Assembly: GCF_042664795.1 (NCBI RefSeq)
Contig: NZ_JBHTBN010000006.1
Span: 184,231-248,230 of the forward strand
From: Jejudonia soesokkakensis
GTDB taxonomy: Bacteria > Bacteroidota > Bacteroidia > Flavobacteriales > Flavobacteriaceae
DNA: 64,000 nt
Direction: 5' to 3'
Part shown: one piece after another, positions 40,227-49,428 of the stretch
Layout of the letters: every line of letters starts with the position of its first letter
Position numbering within the stretch: position 1 is the first letter of the stretch
Notes under the pieces: model-generated
Database searches by the model: none
What the model was told of the DNA's origin: nothing
The model's input: only the letters and a program-made list of their open reading frames with translations
Translations under genes and position numbers: made by a program

Positions 40227-42578
40227 TTATTCGTTATTTAATAATTGGTTTAATGCTTCTATAGTTGGGACTAAAACCTGTCTGGCCTTACTGCCTTCAA
40301 AGGGTCCTACTACACCAGCAGCTTCTAGTTGGTCTATTATTCTACCTGCTCTGTTGTAGCCCAGTTTTAATTTGCGTTGTAACAATGAGGCAGAACCTTG
40401 TTGTGCTATGACTAAAACTTCTGCGGCATCCCGAAACAGCGCATCTCTTTCATCCACATTATTATCAAGAGTTGTGCCACCTTCTTCACTTACATACTCT
40501 GGCAGAAGGTGTGCATCGGGATATGCTTTTTGAGAGCCAATATAGTCTGTAATATCGGCCACCTCGGGCGTATCAACAAAGGCACATTGTAAACGGGTGA
40601 GATCATTACCTTGGGTGTACAGCATGTCTCCACGACCTATCAACTGATCTGCACCCGAGTTATCTAAAATAGTACGAGAATCGATTTTGCTGGTTACTCT
40701 AAACGCAATTCGAGCAGGGAAGTTTGCTTTTATAATCCCTGTAATTACATTAACCGAGGGTCGCTGCGTGGCGACAATCAAGTGAATTCCAATGGCACGA
40801 GCCAATTGAGCCAGTCTAGCAATGGGAGTTTCTACTTCTTTACCCGCTGTCATGATTAAGTCTGCAAACTCGTCAATTACCAAAACAATGTAAGGTAAGA
40901 AGCGGTGGCCGTCATTCGGATTTAACTTTCGGTTTTTAAATTTAACATTGTATTCCTTGATATTACGAACCATCGCATCTTTGAGCAGATCGTACCGTGC
41001 ATCCATTTCAATACAGAGTGAGTTTAAAGTGTTTATTACCTTATTGGTGTCTGTAATAATTGCCTCTTCGGTGTCTGGGAGCTTCGCTAGATAATGACGT
41101 TCAATTTTATTGAACAATGTTAATTCTACTTTCTTAGGATCGACCAATACAAATTTTACCTCGGCAGGGTGTTTTTTGTAAAGTAGCGAAGTAAGAATTG
41201 CATTCAATCCAACCGATTTTCCTTGACCGGTAGCACCAGCCATTAACAGGTGAGGCATTTTTGCTAGATCGGCCACGAAGGTTTCGTTACTAATGGTTTT
41301 TCCGAAGGCAATAGGCAATTCCATTTCTGCATTCTGAAACTTGGGCGACGCAATGACCGAACGCATCGAAACAATCTTTGGATTCTTGTTGGGTACTTCT
41401 ATACCAATGGTTCCTCGACCAGGAATAGGCGCTATGATACGGATACCTAAAGCTGATAGTGACAACGCAATATCATCTTCAAGATTTTTAATCTTAGAGA
41501 TTCGTATCCCTGCTTCCGGTACAATTTCATACAAAGTCACAGTAGGACCGACTGTAGCCTTGATATTACTAATTCCAATTTTATAGTTGCTAAGGGTATC
41601 TACAATGCGGTTTTTGTTTTCTTCTAGCTCTTCCTGATTAATAGTAATCCCTTGTCCGGCCGTATAATCTTTCAACAATTCAATAGATGGGAACTTAAAA
41701 TTACTCAGCTCTAAAGTGGGATCAAATTGTCCAAAATCTTCGACCAGTTTCTTGCTCATGGTATCCACTTCATCTTCCTCTTTTATCTGCTCGACTTCCA
41801 TGGCAACAGCATCTTCAGAAGCAATAACTTCTTGAACATCTGATTTTAACACAGGTTCTTCGACTGTTTTTTCGATTGTTAATTCTGAAGGTGTATTCTC
41901 TTCGGAAACTAAGGTAGCCACCACATCTTTTTCGTAATCGGTTTGTGAGACCGTATCTTCTTCCGAAGAAAAATCGGAAGCTACGTCTTTCTTAACGCTT
42001 TTAAAATATGCTGAAACTTTATCTGGAGTGACATTGAGCCTAAGTACTAGATATACAATCGCTAAAAAAACCATGACACAAATGGTACCTATAAGTCCAA
42101 GATAATCCTGTAGATAATCATTTGTTTCATATCCAATGACACCACTAAGAAGGGAAGAAGTTTCGCTAAAAAAACCAAAGAAAACAGAAAGCCAGATCAT
42201 GACAAGAATTCCCCAGAACCAAAACCGTTTCAGTTGTTTTTTAGCGTAATCGAAAAATAGGTAGGCACCTGTTAAGGTAATTAATACGGCTAAAATAAAA
42301 GCACTAACTCCAAAACCTTCATAGATAAAAAAGTTCCCTACGTGGCTTCCAAATTTATTGAGCCAGTTTTCGGCTGGTGCATCACGATTATTGAGAATTC
42401 CTAGTTCGCTTTGATCTGCTTGCCATGTGAAGAAATATGAAATAAAAGAAAAAAGCAACATGACGCCAAGTAGCATAAACAGACTTCCTAGCAACACTTT
42501 TTGTTGTTTTGAAAGGACAAACAAACGTTTTGTACGTGGTGTTTTTTTCTTGGAGGTTGTCTTTTTCTTTTTGGCCAT
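40227..42578 (-). CDS. ftsK: DNA translocase FtsK/SpoIIIE
   Basis: A 783-residue protein. A Lys-rich N-terminus (MAKKKKTTSKKKT) precedes four TM helices. A Glu-rich linker (~residues 185-275) leads to the alpha/beta motor, with the FtsK Walker A GATGQGKS near residue 447 and Walker B YIVLVIDEFADLIM. Motifs ATQRPSVNVITGIIKANFPARIAFRVTSKIDSRTILD and GRGDMLYT are typical. The C-terminal winged-helix gamma domain is LLQRKLKLGYNRAGRIIDQLEAAGVVGP. It moves chromosome ends through the closing septum for dimer resolution. Confidence 0.95.
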   Translation of the reverse strand: MAKKKKTTSKKKTPRTKRLFVLSKQQKVLLGSLFMLLGVMLLFSFISYFFTWQADQSELGILNNRDAPAENWLNKFGSHVGNFFIYEGFGVSAFILAVLITLTGAYLFFDYAKKQLKRFWFWGILVMIWLSVFFGFFSETSSLLSGVIGYETNDYLQDYLGLIGTICVMVFLAIVYLVLRLNVTPDKVSAYFKSVKKDVASDFSSEEDTVSQTDYEKDVVATLVSEENTPSELTIEKTVEEPVLKSDVQEVIASEDAVAMEVEQIKEEDEVDTMSKKLVEDFGQFDPTLELSNFKFPSIELLKDYTAGQGITINQEELEENKNRIVDTLSNYKIGISNIKATVGPTVTLYEIVPEAGIRISKIKNLEDDIALSLSALGIRIIAPIPGRGTIGIEVPNKNPKIVSMRSVIASPKFQNAEMELPIAFGKTISNETFVADLAKMPHLLMAGATGQGKSVGLNAILTSLLYKKHPAEVKFVLVDPKKVELTLFNKIERHYLAKLPDTEEAIITDTNKVINTLNSLCIEMDARYDLLKDAMVRNIKEYNVKFKNRKLNPNDGHRFLPYIVLVIDEFADLIMTAGKEVETPIARLAQLARAIGIHLIVATQRPSVNVITGIIKANFPARIAFRVTSKIDSRTILDNSGADQLIGRGDMLYTQGNDLTRLQCAFVDTPEVADITDYIGSQKAYPDAHLLPEYVSEEGGTTLDNNVDERDALFRDAAEVLVIAQQGSASLLQRKLKLGYNRAGRIIDQLEAAGVVGPFEGSKARQVLVPTIEALNQLLNNE

Positions 42579-42642
42579 TTAGCAGATCGCTCTTGTATAA
42601 CAAAAATACATAAAAAGGTAACGTCTCAAAGCATTAATAATT

Positions 42643-43002
42643 TTAAAACTTTGGGATATAAATAAGGCATCCAATAATTGTAGCTGCAATGGCAGCAAAG
42701 AAAACAGCTCCAGCAGCCACATCTTTAATATAGCCTATTTTACTATGGAAATCGGGATGTACAAAATTGACAATTTCTTCGGCGGCTGTATTTAAGCCTT
42801 CGATACTCATTACAAGTCCTATGGCAAATATCTGAAAGATCCATTCTGTCGTAGAAATTTCAAAATAAAACCCTGCAAAGGTCATGATAATTGAAATTAC
42901 GGCTTGTACTTGGATACTGGCTTCATTTCTAATGAGTTTCCATGCACCAACGATCGCATATTTACAGCCTTTTATTCGTTTTCCTAAATAGGTTTCCCAC
43001 AT
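42643..43002 (-). CDS. dgkA: Diacylglycerol kinase family protein
   Basis: A 119-residue membrane protein starting MWETYLGKRIKGCKYAIVGAWKLIRNEASIQVQ. This ATG overlaps the tpx stop (TAATG), so translation is likely coupled. Motifs of prokaryotic DgkA: RNEASIQVQ, then VMSIEGLNTAAEEIVNFVHPDFHSKIGYIKDVAAGAVFFAA. Three TM helices. It phosphorylates diacylglycerol or undecaprenol in the inner membrane. Confidence 0.9.
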   Translation of the reverse strand: MWETYLGKRIKGCKYAIVGAWKLIRNEASIQVQAVISIIMTFAGFYFEISTTEWIFQIFAIGLVMSIEGLNTAAEEIVNFVHPDFHSKIGYIKDVAAGAVFFAAIAATIIGCLIYIPKF

Positions 43003-43502
43003 TAACAAAGGGTTTTTAGAGCCGCGTCATAATTAGGTTCTTGTCCTATTTCCGGGACTTGTTCTGAATACAGTACTTTATTATTTTCATCTAAGACCAA
43101 TACCACTCTTGAATGCAAGCCTTCAAAGCCACTAGAGGTAAGTGTGAGTCCGTAGTCTTTTCCAAAACTTCCATCTCTAAAATCACTTAGCAATACCGCA
43201 TTTTCTATATTCTCTGCTGCACAAAAACGCGCTTGTGCAAACGGAAGGTCTTTCGAAATGCATAAAACTTTTGTATTCTCCAGATCGGAAGCTTCCTGAT
43301 TAAACTTTCTAGCCGATTGAGCACAGACATTCGTATCGACACTAGGAAAGATATTTAAAATTTTTCTGTGACCTTCGTAATCGCTCAGTGATTTTGAAGA
43401 AAGATCTTTGGCGACCAATGTAAAATTAGGTGCTATAGTTCCTACTTGTGGGATTGTTCCTAGAGTTTCGGCAGGAGAACCGCCTAGTGTAATTTTTGCC
43501 AT
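43002..43502 (-). CDS. tpx: Thiol peroxidase
   Basis: A 166-residue atypical two-Cys peroxiredoxin starting MAKITLGGSP; an ATG two codons earlier also exists. The peroxidatic Cys is in FPSVDTNVCAQSA (Cys60) and the resolving Cys in QARFCAAENIENA (Cys94), matching the spacing of Escherichia coli Tpx. It reduces hydroperoxides with thioredoxin. First gene of the tpx-dgkA-ftsK-lolA-lptFG run. Confidence 0.95.
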   Translation of the reverse strand: MAKITLGGSPAETLGTIPQVGTIAPNFTLVAKDLSSKSLSDYEGHRKILNIFPSVDTNVCAQSARKFNQEASDLENTKVLCISKDLPFAQARFCAAENIENAVLLSDFRDGSFGKDYGLTLTSSGFEGLHSRVVLVLDENNKVLYSEQVPEIGQEPNYDAALKTLC

Positions 43503-43630
43503 AATCATTTCCTGCGAAGACAGGGATCTTTTTAAATTAGTTTCAATTGTTCTACTGAAAAGTTGATTTTTCAGAAAAAATAAAGTATAAAATTAAGCAT
43601 TCAGGCTGAAACCAATTCGTAAAATTTTCA

Positions 43631-43664
43631 GAAAAAAGAAATCCTCATCGACAGACAAGGATTT
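43631..43664 (-). terminator. Weak terminator after nhaC
   Basis: AAATCCT and AGGATTT pair around a 12-nt loop. On the minus strand the hairpin is followed by a T-rich run, 28 bp after the nhaC stop. Confidence 0.45.
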
Positions 43665-43691
43665 ACTAAAGGTTTTGTTGTTTATTCTATG

Positions 43692-45161
43692 CTACTTTTT
43701 TTCAGTAAGCATTCTTATTTTTATTCTGAATGCCGCAAAGAGTAAGGTCATAAATGGACTTAACCAGTTAAATATCGCATAAAAGAAATATTCGGCGACA
43801 CCTACGCCTAGCACACCACTTTGGTAAGCCCCGCAGGTATTCCATGGGATTAAAACAGAAGTTACCGTTCCACTGTCTTCCAAAGTTCTGGAAAGATTTT
43901 CTGGAGCAAGACCTCTGTCCTGATACGCCTTTTTAAACATTTTTCCTGGAATCACGATCGCGAGATACTGGTCGCTGGCAATAGTGTTTAACCCTAAACA
44001 ACTGATGACGGTGCTAGCAAAAAGTCCAAAAATAGAAGTTGCCATTTTTAATAGTTCTTTAGTGATTCTTGCGAGTGCACCAATGCCATCCATGATTCCG
44101 CCAAAAACCATGGCACAGATAATTAAAAAGATAGTCCAGAGCATTCCCAGCATTCCACCTGCGGAAAATAAATCATTTAATTTTTCATTTTCAGTAACAA
44201 TCGCTGTATCTGTAAAAATAGAATTCGTTATGGCTGAAAGATTGGAGGAAGCGATCTCGGCTAACACTTCAGACTGAAAAATCACAGCAACTAGTGCTGC
44301 GGAAAGGACTCCGGCAGCTAAAGCTATTAGGGGTTTAGTTTTAAACAGAATGAGAGCTATTACTATTACAGGGACGATAAAAAGCCAAGGAGTTGTATTA
44401 AAGGTTGCATTTATTGTTGTCAAGAGTCCACTAACATCTGCATCACCTGTTACATCTACGGTGGCACTAATAATTCCGAAGACAATTAGAGCAATTATAA
44501 TGGTAGGCACTGTTGTATACGCCATATATTTTATGTGGGTAAAAAGATCGGTTCCAGCCATGGCAGGAGCGAGATTAGTTGTATCACTTAGAGGTGACAT
44601 TTTATCTCCAAAATACGCTCCAGAAATCACGGCTCCAGCGATCATTCCTGGATTGATGCCCAAGGCAGTTCCAATTCCAACCAAAGCGATGCCTACCGTA
44701 GCAGAAGTAGTCCATGAGCTTCCAGTAGCTACCGAAATAATAGCGGCGATTATGACCGATGCTGGTAAAAATATCTCAGGGCTTAATACCTGTAACCCAT
44801 AATAAACCATCGCTGGTATCACACCACTTATCAGCCACGTTCCAGCTAAGGCTCCTACAAGTAATAAAATAAGAATAGGGACAAAGACACTTTTTAGGTT
44901 TTCCCATACTTCAAACAACATGGTTTCAAGAGACACTTTATTAAAAAAGCCAACGATAGCAGCTACAAGACCGCCTAATAATAAAATATACTGATTAGAA
45001 TATTCCCCCAACCATTCTCCATCCTTAAAAAAAATGTTATAAGCTAGTAAACCCATTAAAATCACCACAGGAATCAAAGCTTCCCAGATATTAAGTTCTT
45101 TATTAGCTACAATTCGTTGTTTTTCAATATCTATTTCAGAAAGGTTGTCGTTTTCTTGCAT
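43692..45161 (-). CDS. nhaC: NhaC family Na+/H+ antiporter
   Basis: A 489-residue polytopic protein with about eleven TM helices. Typical NhaC stretches: ATGSSWTTSATVGIALVGIG, GAVISGAYFGDKMSPLSDTTNLAPAMAGTDLFTHI and DSGTVTSVLIPWNTCGAYQSGVLGV. It exports Na+ in exchange for H+ and fits a saline habitat. A short acidic N-terminus precedes the first helix. Single gene; the neighbour at 45371 is divergent. Confidence 0.92.
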   Translation of the reverse strand: MQENDNLSEIDIEKQRIVANKELNIWEALIPVVILMGLLAYNIFFKDGEWLGEYSNQYILLLGGLVAAIVGFFNKVSLETMLFEVWENLKSVFVPILILLLVGALAGTWLISGVIPAMVYYGLQVLSPEIFLPASVIIAAIISVATGSSWTTSATVGIALVGIGTALGINPGMIAGAVISGAYFGDKMSPLSDTTNLAPAMAGTDLFTHIKYMAYTTVPTIIIALIVFGIISATVDVTGDADVSGLLTTINATFNTTPWLFIVPVIVIALILFKTKPLIALAAGVLSAALVAVIFQSEVLAEIASSNLSAITNSIFTDTAIVTENEKLNDLFSAGGMLGMLWTIFLIICAMVFGGIMDGIGALARITKELLKMATSIFGLFASTVISCLGLNTIASDQYLAIVIPGKMFKKAYQDRGLAPENLSRTLEDSGTVTSVLIPWNTCGAYQSGVLGVGVAEYFFYAIFNWLSPFMTLLFAAFRIKIRMLTEKK

Positions 45162-45268
45162 GAATGAATTTGTTTAAGAGTTGTAATGTTACGATTTTAC
45201 TGAAAAGTGTGCAAATCTCATTTTTATAGCTAGCTAAATTATTATATAGGAAAACATTGATTTTTTGA

Positions 45269-45290
45269 GCCTCTATGATTTCATAGAGGC
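45269..45290. promoter_or_regulatory. Perfect 10-bp inverted repeat upstream of the tail-collar-like genes
   Basis: GCCTCTATGA and TCATAGAGGC are separated by two T. No T-run follows in either direction, so it does not look like a terminator. It stands about 80 bp upstream of the first tail-collar-like gene, between two divergent genes, and could be an operator. Confidence 0.35.
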
Positions 45291-45370
45291 ATTTCCAATT
45301 TAAGCTATCTAGTTTTACAATTCCTAAATCATAATTGAGCTTACCTACTTTGCTTTTTTAAAAAGGAAGT

Positions 45371-46105
45371 ATGAAACTTTTAATTTTAATTTTTTGCTTT
45401 ATTTCAACTTTGGTTTCTGCACAAGTTGGTATTGGTACAATCAATCCAGATCCTTCTACAATACTTCATATAGAATCTGACGACAAAGGAATTTTAATTC
45501 CCAATGTTTCTCTTTCGTCAATTTTAGCAACACAATTGGATGGAACCAATACCGCTGTGGAGGGGTTGTTAATTTATAATACGAATCCTTCTACAACAGG
45601 AGGAGATGGTACGGGATACTATTACTATACCTCTAGTAATAGATGGGAAAAGATTATGACTCCATCTTCTGAAATTGGGTTAGCTCCTATAGGTAGTATT
45701 ATTGCTTGGCATGGTTCTTTAGCTGGGGTAGGAGCTTTGCCAGATGGGTGGCAATTATGTGATGGCTCTCTCATTACCGATTCAAATAGTCCAATAGTAA
45801 ATAGTTCGACTCCAAATCTAAACGGAAACACTACATCAAATTCAGGAGATTCATCAAGTGGAAGATTTTTAAGGGGTTCAAACGTAAGTGGTCAATTTCA
45901 GAATGACCAAACTAACAATTTATTTAGAATTTTTGGTAGTGGGTTATCAAGTTCTAATAGTATTGTGACTTTAGATCAAACGGGCACAATAGGATATATC
46001 TCTACAGATAATTCGACAGGAGGGGACAGTTATGGGTTTCAATTGAGGGGAGTTGAAACGAGAGTAACCAATATGTCGGTAATCTGGATCATTAGAATAA
46101 AATAG
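45371..46105 (+). CDS. Secreted tail-collar-like protein, copy 1
   Basis: A 244-residue protein with signal peptide ending VSAQVGIGT. This QVGIGTxxPD entry with LHIESDDKGILIPNVSL is a common N-terminus of secreted flavobacterial surface proteins. The second half is like a phage tail collar domain: PIGSIIAWHG, PDGWQLCDGSLI, STPNLNGN, GRFLRGSNVSG, QTNNLFRIFGSG, and a final RVTNMSVIWIIRIK. No phage gene is nearby, and the signal peptide argues for an exported protein. A possible role is in adhesion or trimeric surface fibres, inferred only. It is the paralogue of the next gene. Confidence 0.75.
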   Translation: MKLLILIFCFISTLVSAQVGIGTINPDPSTILHIESDDKGILIPNVSLSSILATQLDGTNTAVEGLLIYNTNPSTTGGDGTGYYYYTSSNRWEKIMTPSSEIGLAPIGSIIAWHGSLAGVGALPDGWQLCDGSLITDSNSPIVNSSTPNLNGNTTSNSGDSSSGRFLRGSNVSGQFQNDQTNNLFRIFGSGLSSSNSIVTLDQTGTIGYISTDNSTGGDSYGFQLRGVETRVTNMSVIWIIRIK

Positions 46106-46123
46106 TGATTCGTTAAAAATTAA

Positions 46124-46885
46124 ATGATGATAAGCAAACTTCTTGTACTTTTCTTATTTGTAAATCTTTCTCATTTGTATTGTCAAGTAATTATTAATGA
46201 TACATCAACAAGTGAGTCTTCAGCTTTTTCTGTTACATCAAACGATAAAGGGATTTTAATCTCAAAAGTAAGTCTGCCGTCAGTGACTACCATACAATTG
46301 GATGGAATAAATACAGCTGCCGAAGGATTACTAATTTACAATACAAATGAGTTAGTAATTGAGGGTGACGGTAAAGGATTTTATTATTTTAATACCGCTT
46401 TGGGTAAATGGGAAAAGATACTTACCCCAAAATCTACGGTTGGAGTTTTCCCAATTGGCAGTATTATTCCGTGGCATAATAGGATTGATTTTCCTACATT
46501 AACTTTATCAGAAGGATGGCAGTTATGTGATGGTTCTTTAATTAGTGATACAGACAGTCCGTTGGCTGGGCTATCTACTCCTAACTTAAATGGGAATACA
46601 ACTTCTACTTCTGGTGATACTTCTAGTGGGAGATATCTAAGAGGCTCGGTTACCAGCGGTGTGTATCAATCTGACCAAACTAATAATTTATTTAGGATAC
46701 TAGCTTCGGGATCTTCAGGTACCACAACAAATCTCATATTGAACCAATATGGTGGTACAGGATATCTTATTACCGATGACTGGAATGGCAATGGTTTTAG
46801 TCGAGACAGATATGGCTTCCAATTAAGAGGAGTTGAAACACGCGTGGCAAACATGAGCGTATTGTACATCATGCGCATCAAATAG
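46124..46885 (+). CDS. Secreted tail-collar-like protein, copy 2
   Basis: A 253-residue paralogue of the preceding gene, 18 bp downstream. Signal peptide ending LYCQVIIND. It shares SNDKGILISKVSLPS, GLLIYNTN, WEKILTP, PIGSIIPWH, GWQLCDGSLISDTDSPL, STPNLNGNTTSTSGDTSSGRYLRG, QTNNLFRI, YGFQLRGVETRVANMSVLYIMRIK. The collar half is more conserved than the N-terminal half. The pair looks like a tandem duplication followed by divergence. Its stop abuts the stop of the convergent PLP gene (TAG next to CTA). Confidence 0.75.
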   Translation: MMISKLLVLFLFVNLSHLYCQVIINDTSTSESSAFSVTSNDKGILISKVSLPSVTTIQLDGINTAAEGLLIYNTNELVIEGDGKGFYYFNTALGKWEKILTPKSTVGVFPIGSIIPWHNRIDFPTLTLSEGWQLCDGSLISDTDSPLAGLSTPNLNGNTTSTSGDTSSGRYLRGSVTSGVYQSDQTNNLFRILASGSSGTTTNLILNQYGGTGYLITDDWNGNGFSRDRYGFQLRGVETRVANMSVLYIMRIK

Positions 46886-48097
46886 CTACAAAACACCAAC
46901 CGCTACCATGCAATCCCGCATCATATTGTAGGTTCTTTCAATATCAGCATCCAAGCCAATTGAGAAACGTATCAATCCGTCTGATAAGCCCATTTCCTTT
47001 TGTTCTTCTTCAGGAATTTCTGAAGAGGTAGAGCTTCCAGGAGCACTAAATAAGGTTTTGTAAAATCCTAAACTTACTGCTAGATACCCAAGATTACGTT
47101 CTTGCATTAATTCCATAAGTTCGTTGGCTTTATCGAGTGAGCCTACATCTATAGTAAGCATCCCTCCAAACCCATATTGCGGATTCATTTGTTTTTTCAT
47201 CAATGTATGCCCAGGATGACTACTTAATCCAGGATAGACCGTTCGCAATCCGTCGGCTTCAAATTTTTCAGCAAGAAAGTGTGCATTTTTACTGTGCTGC
47301 TGCATTCTGATATGGAGCGTTCGTAAATTTTTTAGAATTGAAGCTGCCCGCAAACTATCCATCGAGGCTCCTAATAACATACTAGCGCCATCATTCACGT
47401 TGCGAAGTGTGTCAATGAGCTCCTGATTTCCACATACCACACCTCCCATAGTATCACTGCTCCCATTAATAAATTTGGTCAAACTGTGCATCACTACATC
47501 GGCTCCCAACTGTGCTGGAGAAATGGTCAAGGGCGAAAAAGTATTGTCAACCAGCAATTGCAAACCGTGTTTTTTGGCAATTTTTGAAAGTCCTTCGATA
47601 TCAGCAATCTCTAATAACGGATTAGAAACACATTCACAAAAGATTATTTTTGTTTCAGGTGTTATGGCTGCTTCAACTACTTCCAGTTTTGTAATATCTA
47701 CAAAAGAAGTTTCTATACCCATTCTTGGTGTAAAATTTTTCAGAAAAGCATAGGTTCCGCCATAAATAGTACGGCTAGAGATAATATGATCTCCAGCTTG
47801 ACAAAATTGTAAAATAGTAGGAGTAATAGCTCCCATGCCACTAGCGGCGACATTGGCAGTTTCGGTCCCTTCCATAGCTGCCAGTGCTTCCCCTAAATAT
47901 AAATTGGATGGAGTAGAGTGTCTAGAATACAAATAGCATCCGTCTGCATTGCCTTCAAAAGTATCAAACATGGTTTTGGCCGAAAGGAAAGTATAGGTTG
48001 AGCTATCTGAAATAGAAGGGTTTACCCCACCAAATTCTCCAAAATATTGTAAATCCTGAATACTGTTTGCGGGTTTAAATGTTGGGTTTTTTGACAT
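46886..48097 (-). CDS. Cys/Met-metabolism PLP lyase (methionine gamma-lyase-like)
   Basis: A 403-residue protein starting MSKNPTFKPANSIQDLQ; a longer ATG at 48154 covers the promoter and operator and is rejected. Fold-type I PLP features: YLYSRHSTPSNLYLGEALAAMEGTETANVAASGMGAI, SSRTIYGGTYAFL, LLVDNTFSPLTISPAQLGADVVMHSLTKFINGSSDTMGG with the catalytic Lys in SLTKF. This group comprises methionine gamma-lyase, cystathionine gamma-lyase/synthase and homocysteine-forming enzymes; which one cannot be told. A divergent Lrp/AsnC regulator beside it suggests amino-acid-dependent control. Confidence 0.85.
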   Translation of the reverse strand: MSKNPTFKPANSIQDLQYFGEFGGVNPSISDSSTYTFLSAKTMFDTFEGNADGCYLYSRHSTPSNLYLGEALAAMEGTETANVAASGMGAITPTILQFCQAGDHIISSRTIYGGTYAFLKNFTPRMGIETSFVDITKLEVVEAAITPETKIIFCECVSNPLLEIADIEGLSKIAKKHGLQLLVDNTFSPLTISPAQLGADVVMHSLTKFINGSSDTMGGVVCGNQELIDTLRNVNDGASMLLGASMDSLRAASILKNLRTLHIRMQQHSKNAHFLAEKFEADGLRTVYPGLSSHPGHTLMKKQMNPQYGFGGMLTIDVGSLDKANELMELMQERNLGYLAVSLGFYKTLFSAPGSSTSSEIPEEEQKEMGLSDGLIRFSIGLDADIERTYNMMRDCMVAVGVL

Positions 48098-48109
48098 TAC
48101 TTCTGAAAA

Positions 48110-48128
48110 TTTTGATTTACAATCAAAA
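48110..48128. promoter_or_regulatory. Perfect 8-3-8 palindrome, candidate Lrp operator
   Basis: TTTTGATT-TAC-AATCAAAA is a perfect inverted repeat 13 bp upstream of the PLP gene start. A related pair, TTCTGAAAATTTT (48101-48113) and AAAATTTTTCAGAA (48246-48259), brackets the intergenic region just inside each start codon, in opposite orientation. AT-rich dyads of about 15-19 bp are usual Lrp/AsnC targets. Confidence 0.4.
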
Positions 48129-48259
48129 GTAATGCTATATAGAATATTTATCAATGGATTATTAAATAATAGGATTTATTTTCGATTTATAATTTAATAC
48201 ATAGATTTTAAAATTGATTTCTTGCTGAAAGATGTATATATTTATGAAAATTTTTCAGA

Positions 48260-48718
48260 ATGAAATTAGATGCAACCGATAAAAAGCTACTGGCTTTGCT
48301 TCAGCAAAACTCAAGGCGAACCAACAAAGAACTTTCTTTAAAACTCAATCTTTCAGTAACTGCGATTTTTGAGCGAATAAAAAAACTGGAACGAGTAGGT
48401 GTGATTAAGCACTATGTTGCCATCGTTGATAGACAAAAAGTCGCTCTTGATTTTATGGTGTTTTGTTATGTAAAATTAACGCAGCACTCTCAACAGCAAA
48501 TTACTCAGTTTGAAGCCGAAGTTGCAAAGTTAGATGAGGTGTTAGAATGTTTTCATGTAAGTGGTGAATATGACTATGTCTTAAAGGTTGTGGTCGCAGA
48601 TATGCAAAGTTTCCGTACGTTTATGGTCAACAAATTAACTTCGCTGCAGCATATAGGAAGCACACAAAGTGCTTTTACAATTAATGAGGTAAAAAACACT
48701 ACTGCAATCACGATATAA
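48260..48718 (+). CDS. Lrp/AsnC family transcriptional regulator
   Basis: A 152-residue protein, the normal Lrp length. N-terminal winged helix-turn-helix: LDATDKKLLALLQQNSRRTNKELSLKLNLSVTAIFERIKKLERVGVIKHYVAIVD. The C-terminal RAM domain (CYVKLTQHSQQQITQFEAEV; CFHVSGEYDYVLKVVVADMQSF) binds amino acids. It is divergent from the PLP lyase and probably controls it, perhaps in response to methionine or another amino acid. Its stop overlaps the next ATG (TAATG). Confidence 0.9.
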   Translation: MKLDATDKKLLALLQQNSRRTNKELSLKLNLSVTAIFERIKKLERVGVIKHYVAIVDRQKVALDFMVFCYVKLTQHSQQQITQFEAEVAKLDEVLECFHVSGEYDYVLKVVVADMQSFRTFMVNKLTSLQHIGSTQSAFTINEVKNTTAITI

Positions 48719-49356
48719 TGAAAAGTAAGACGTATTTACTGCTAGAGTTTTTTATATTTTTTATTCTACTGCCTGTCAGTTTAGCCATAGATTTTTTGAT
48801 CTGGATTAAGGTGGGTTATATACTGGCTGCCTTTATCTATATTCTTGTGACTTTAAAAAAGTCTGAAGCTATATCCTTTCAGATAAAAAAAAATCTTAAT
48901 TGGAAAACATTCTGGCGAAGAATCGCAGGAACTTTTTTATTGGTATTGATTGCGACAACGATCTATGTATATGTTGTTGCGCCAGAAAACCTGTTTTTTG
49001 TACCTCTTAACAATCCGTTGTTGTTTGTTGTCATTCTTTGTGTATATGTTGTATTTTCGGTTTGGCCTCAAGAGATTATTTACCGTACGTTCTTTTTTGA
49101 ACGCTACGAATACGTATTTCAGAATAAACCATTATTAGTTTTTATCAACGCCATTGTATTTTCCTTAGCACACTTATTTTTTAAAAATACCTTGGTACTA
49201 GTGCTCACTTTTATTGGCGGATTGATGTTTGGATTTACCTATTTAAAATATCGAAGTACCACGGCTGTGACCATCGAGCATGCTCTTTACGGAAATTGGT
49301 TATTTACTGTGGGAATGGGACAAATGTTAGCGTTTCCAGGAATAGAGCCTGTATAG
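48718..49356 (+). CDS. CPBP family intramembrane metalloprotease
   Basis: A 212-residue polytopic protein with about six or seven TM helices. The three CPBP motifs are PQEIIYRTFFFERY, FSLAHLFF and EHALYGNWLF. In most members the first motif is EExxxR; here the first acidic residue is Gln (QEIIYR), a known variation in flavobacteria as far as I recall. The family includes CAAX-processing proteases and bacteriocin self-immunity proteins; substrate unknown. It overlaps the Lrp gene by one base. Confidence 0.85.
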   Translation: MKSKTYLLLEFFIFFILLPVSLAIDFLIWIKVGYILAAFIYILVTLKKSEAISFQIKKNLNWKTFWRRIAGTFLLVLIATTIYVYVVAPENLFFVPLNNPLLFVVILCVYVVFSVWPQEIIYRTFFFERYEYVFQNKPLLVFINAIVFSLAHLFFKNTLVLVLTFIGGLMFGFTYLKYRSTTAVTIEHALYGNWLFTVGMGQMLAFPGIEPV

Positions 49357-49428
49357 TTTTCTATAAAAATGTACCTTGCAGCATGCAACCTTTTTACTTT
49401 TTATAACGTCTATAAATTAAAACCTCCT

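Noticed and set aside
45371..46885. Prophage remnant
   Set aside because: Only the collar-like domain resembles phage proteins. Both genes have signal peptides, and no integrase, capsid or lysis genes are nearby.
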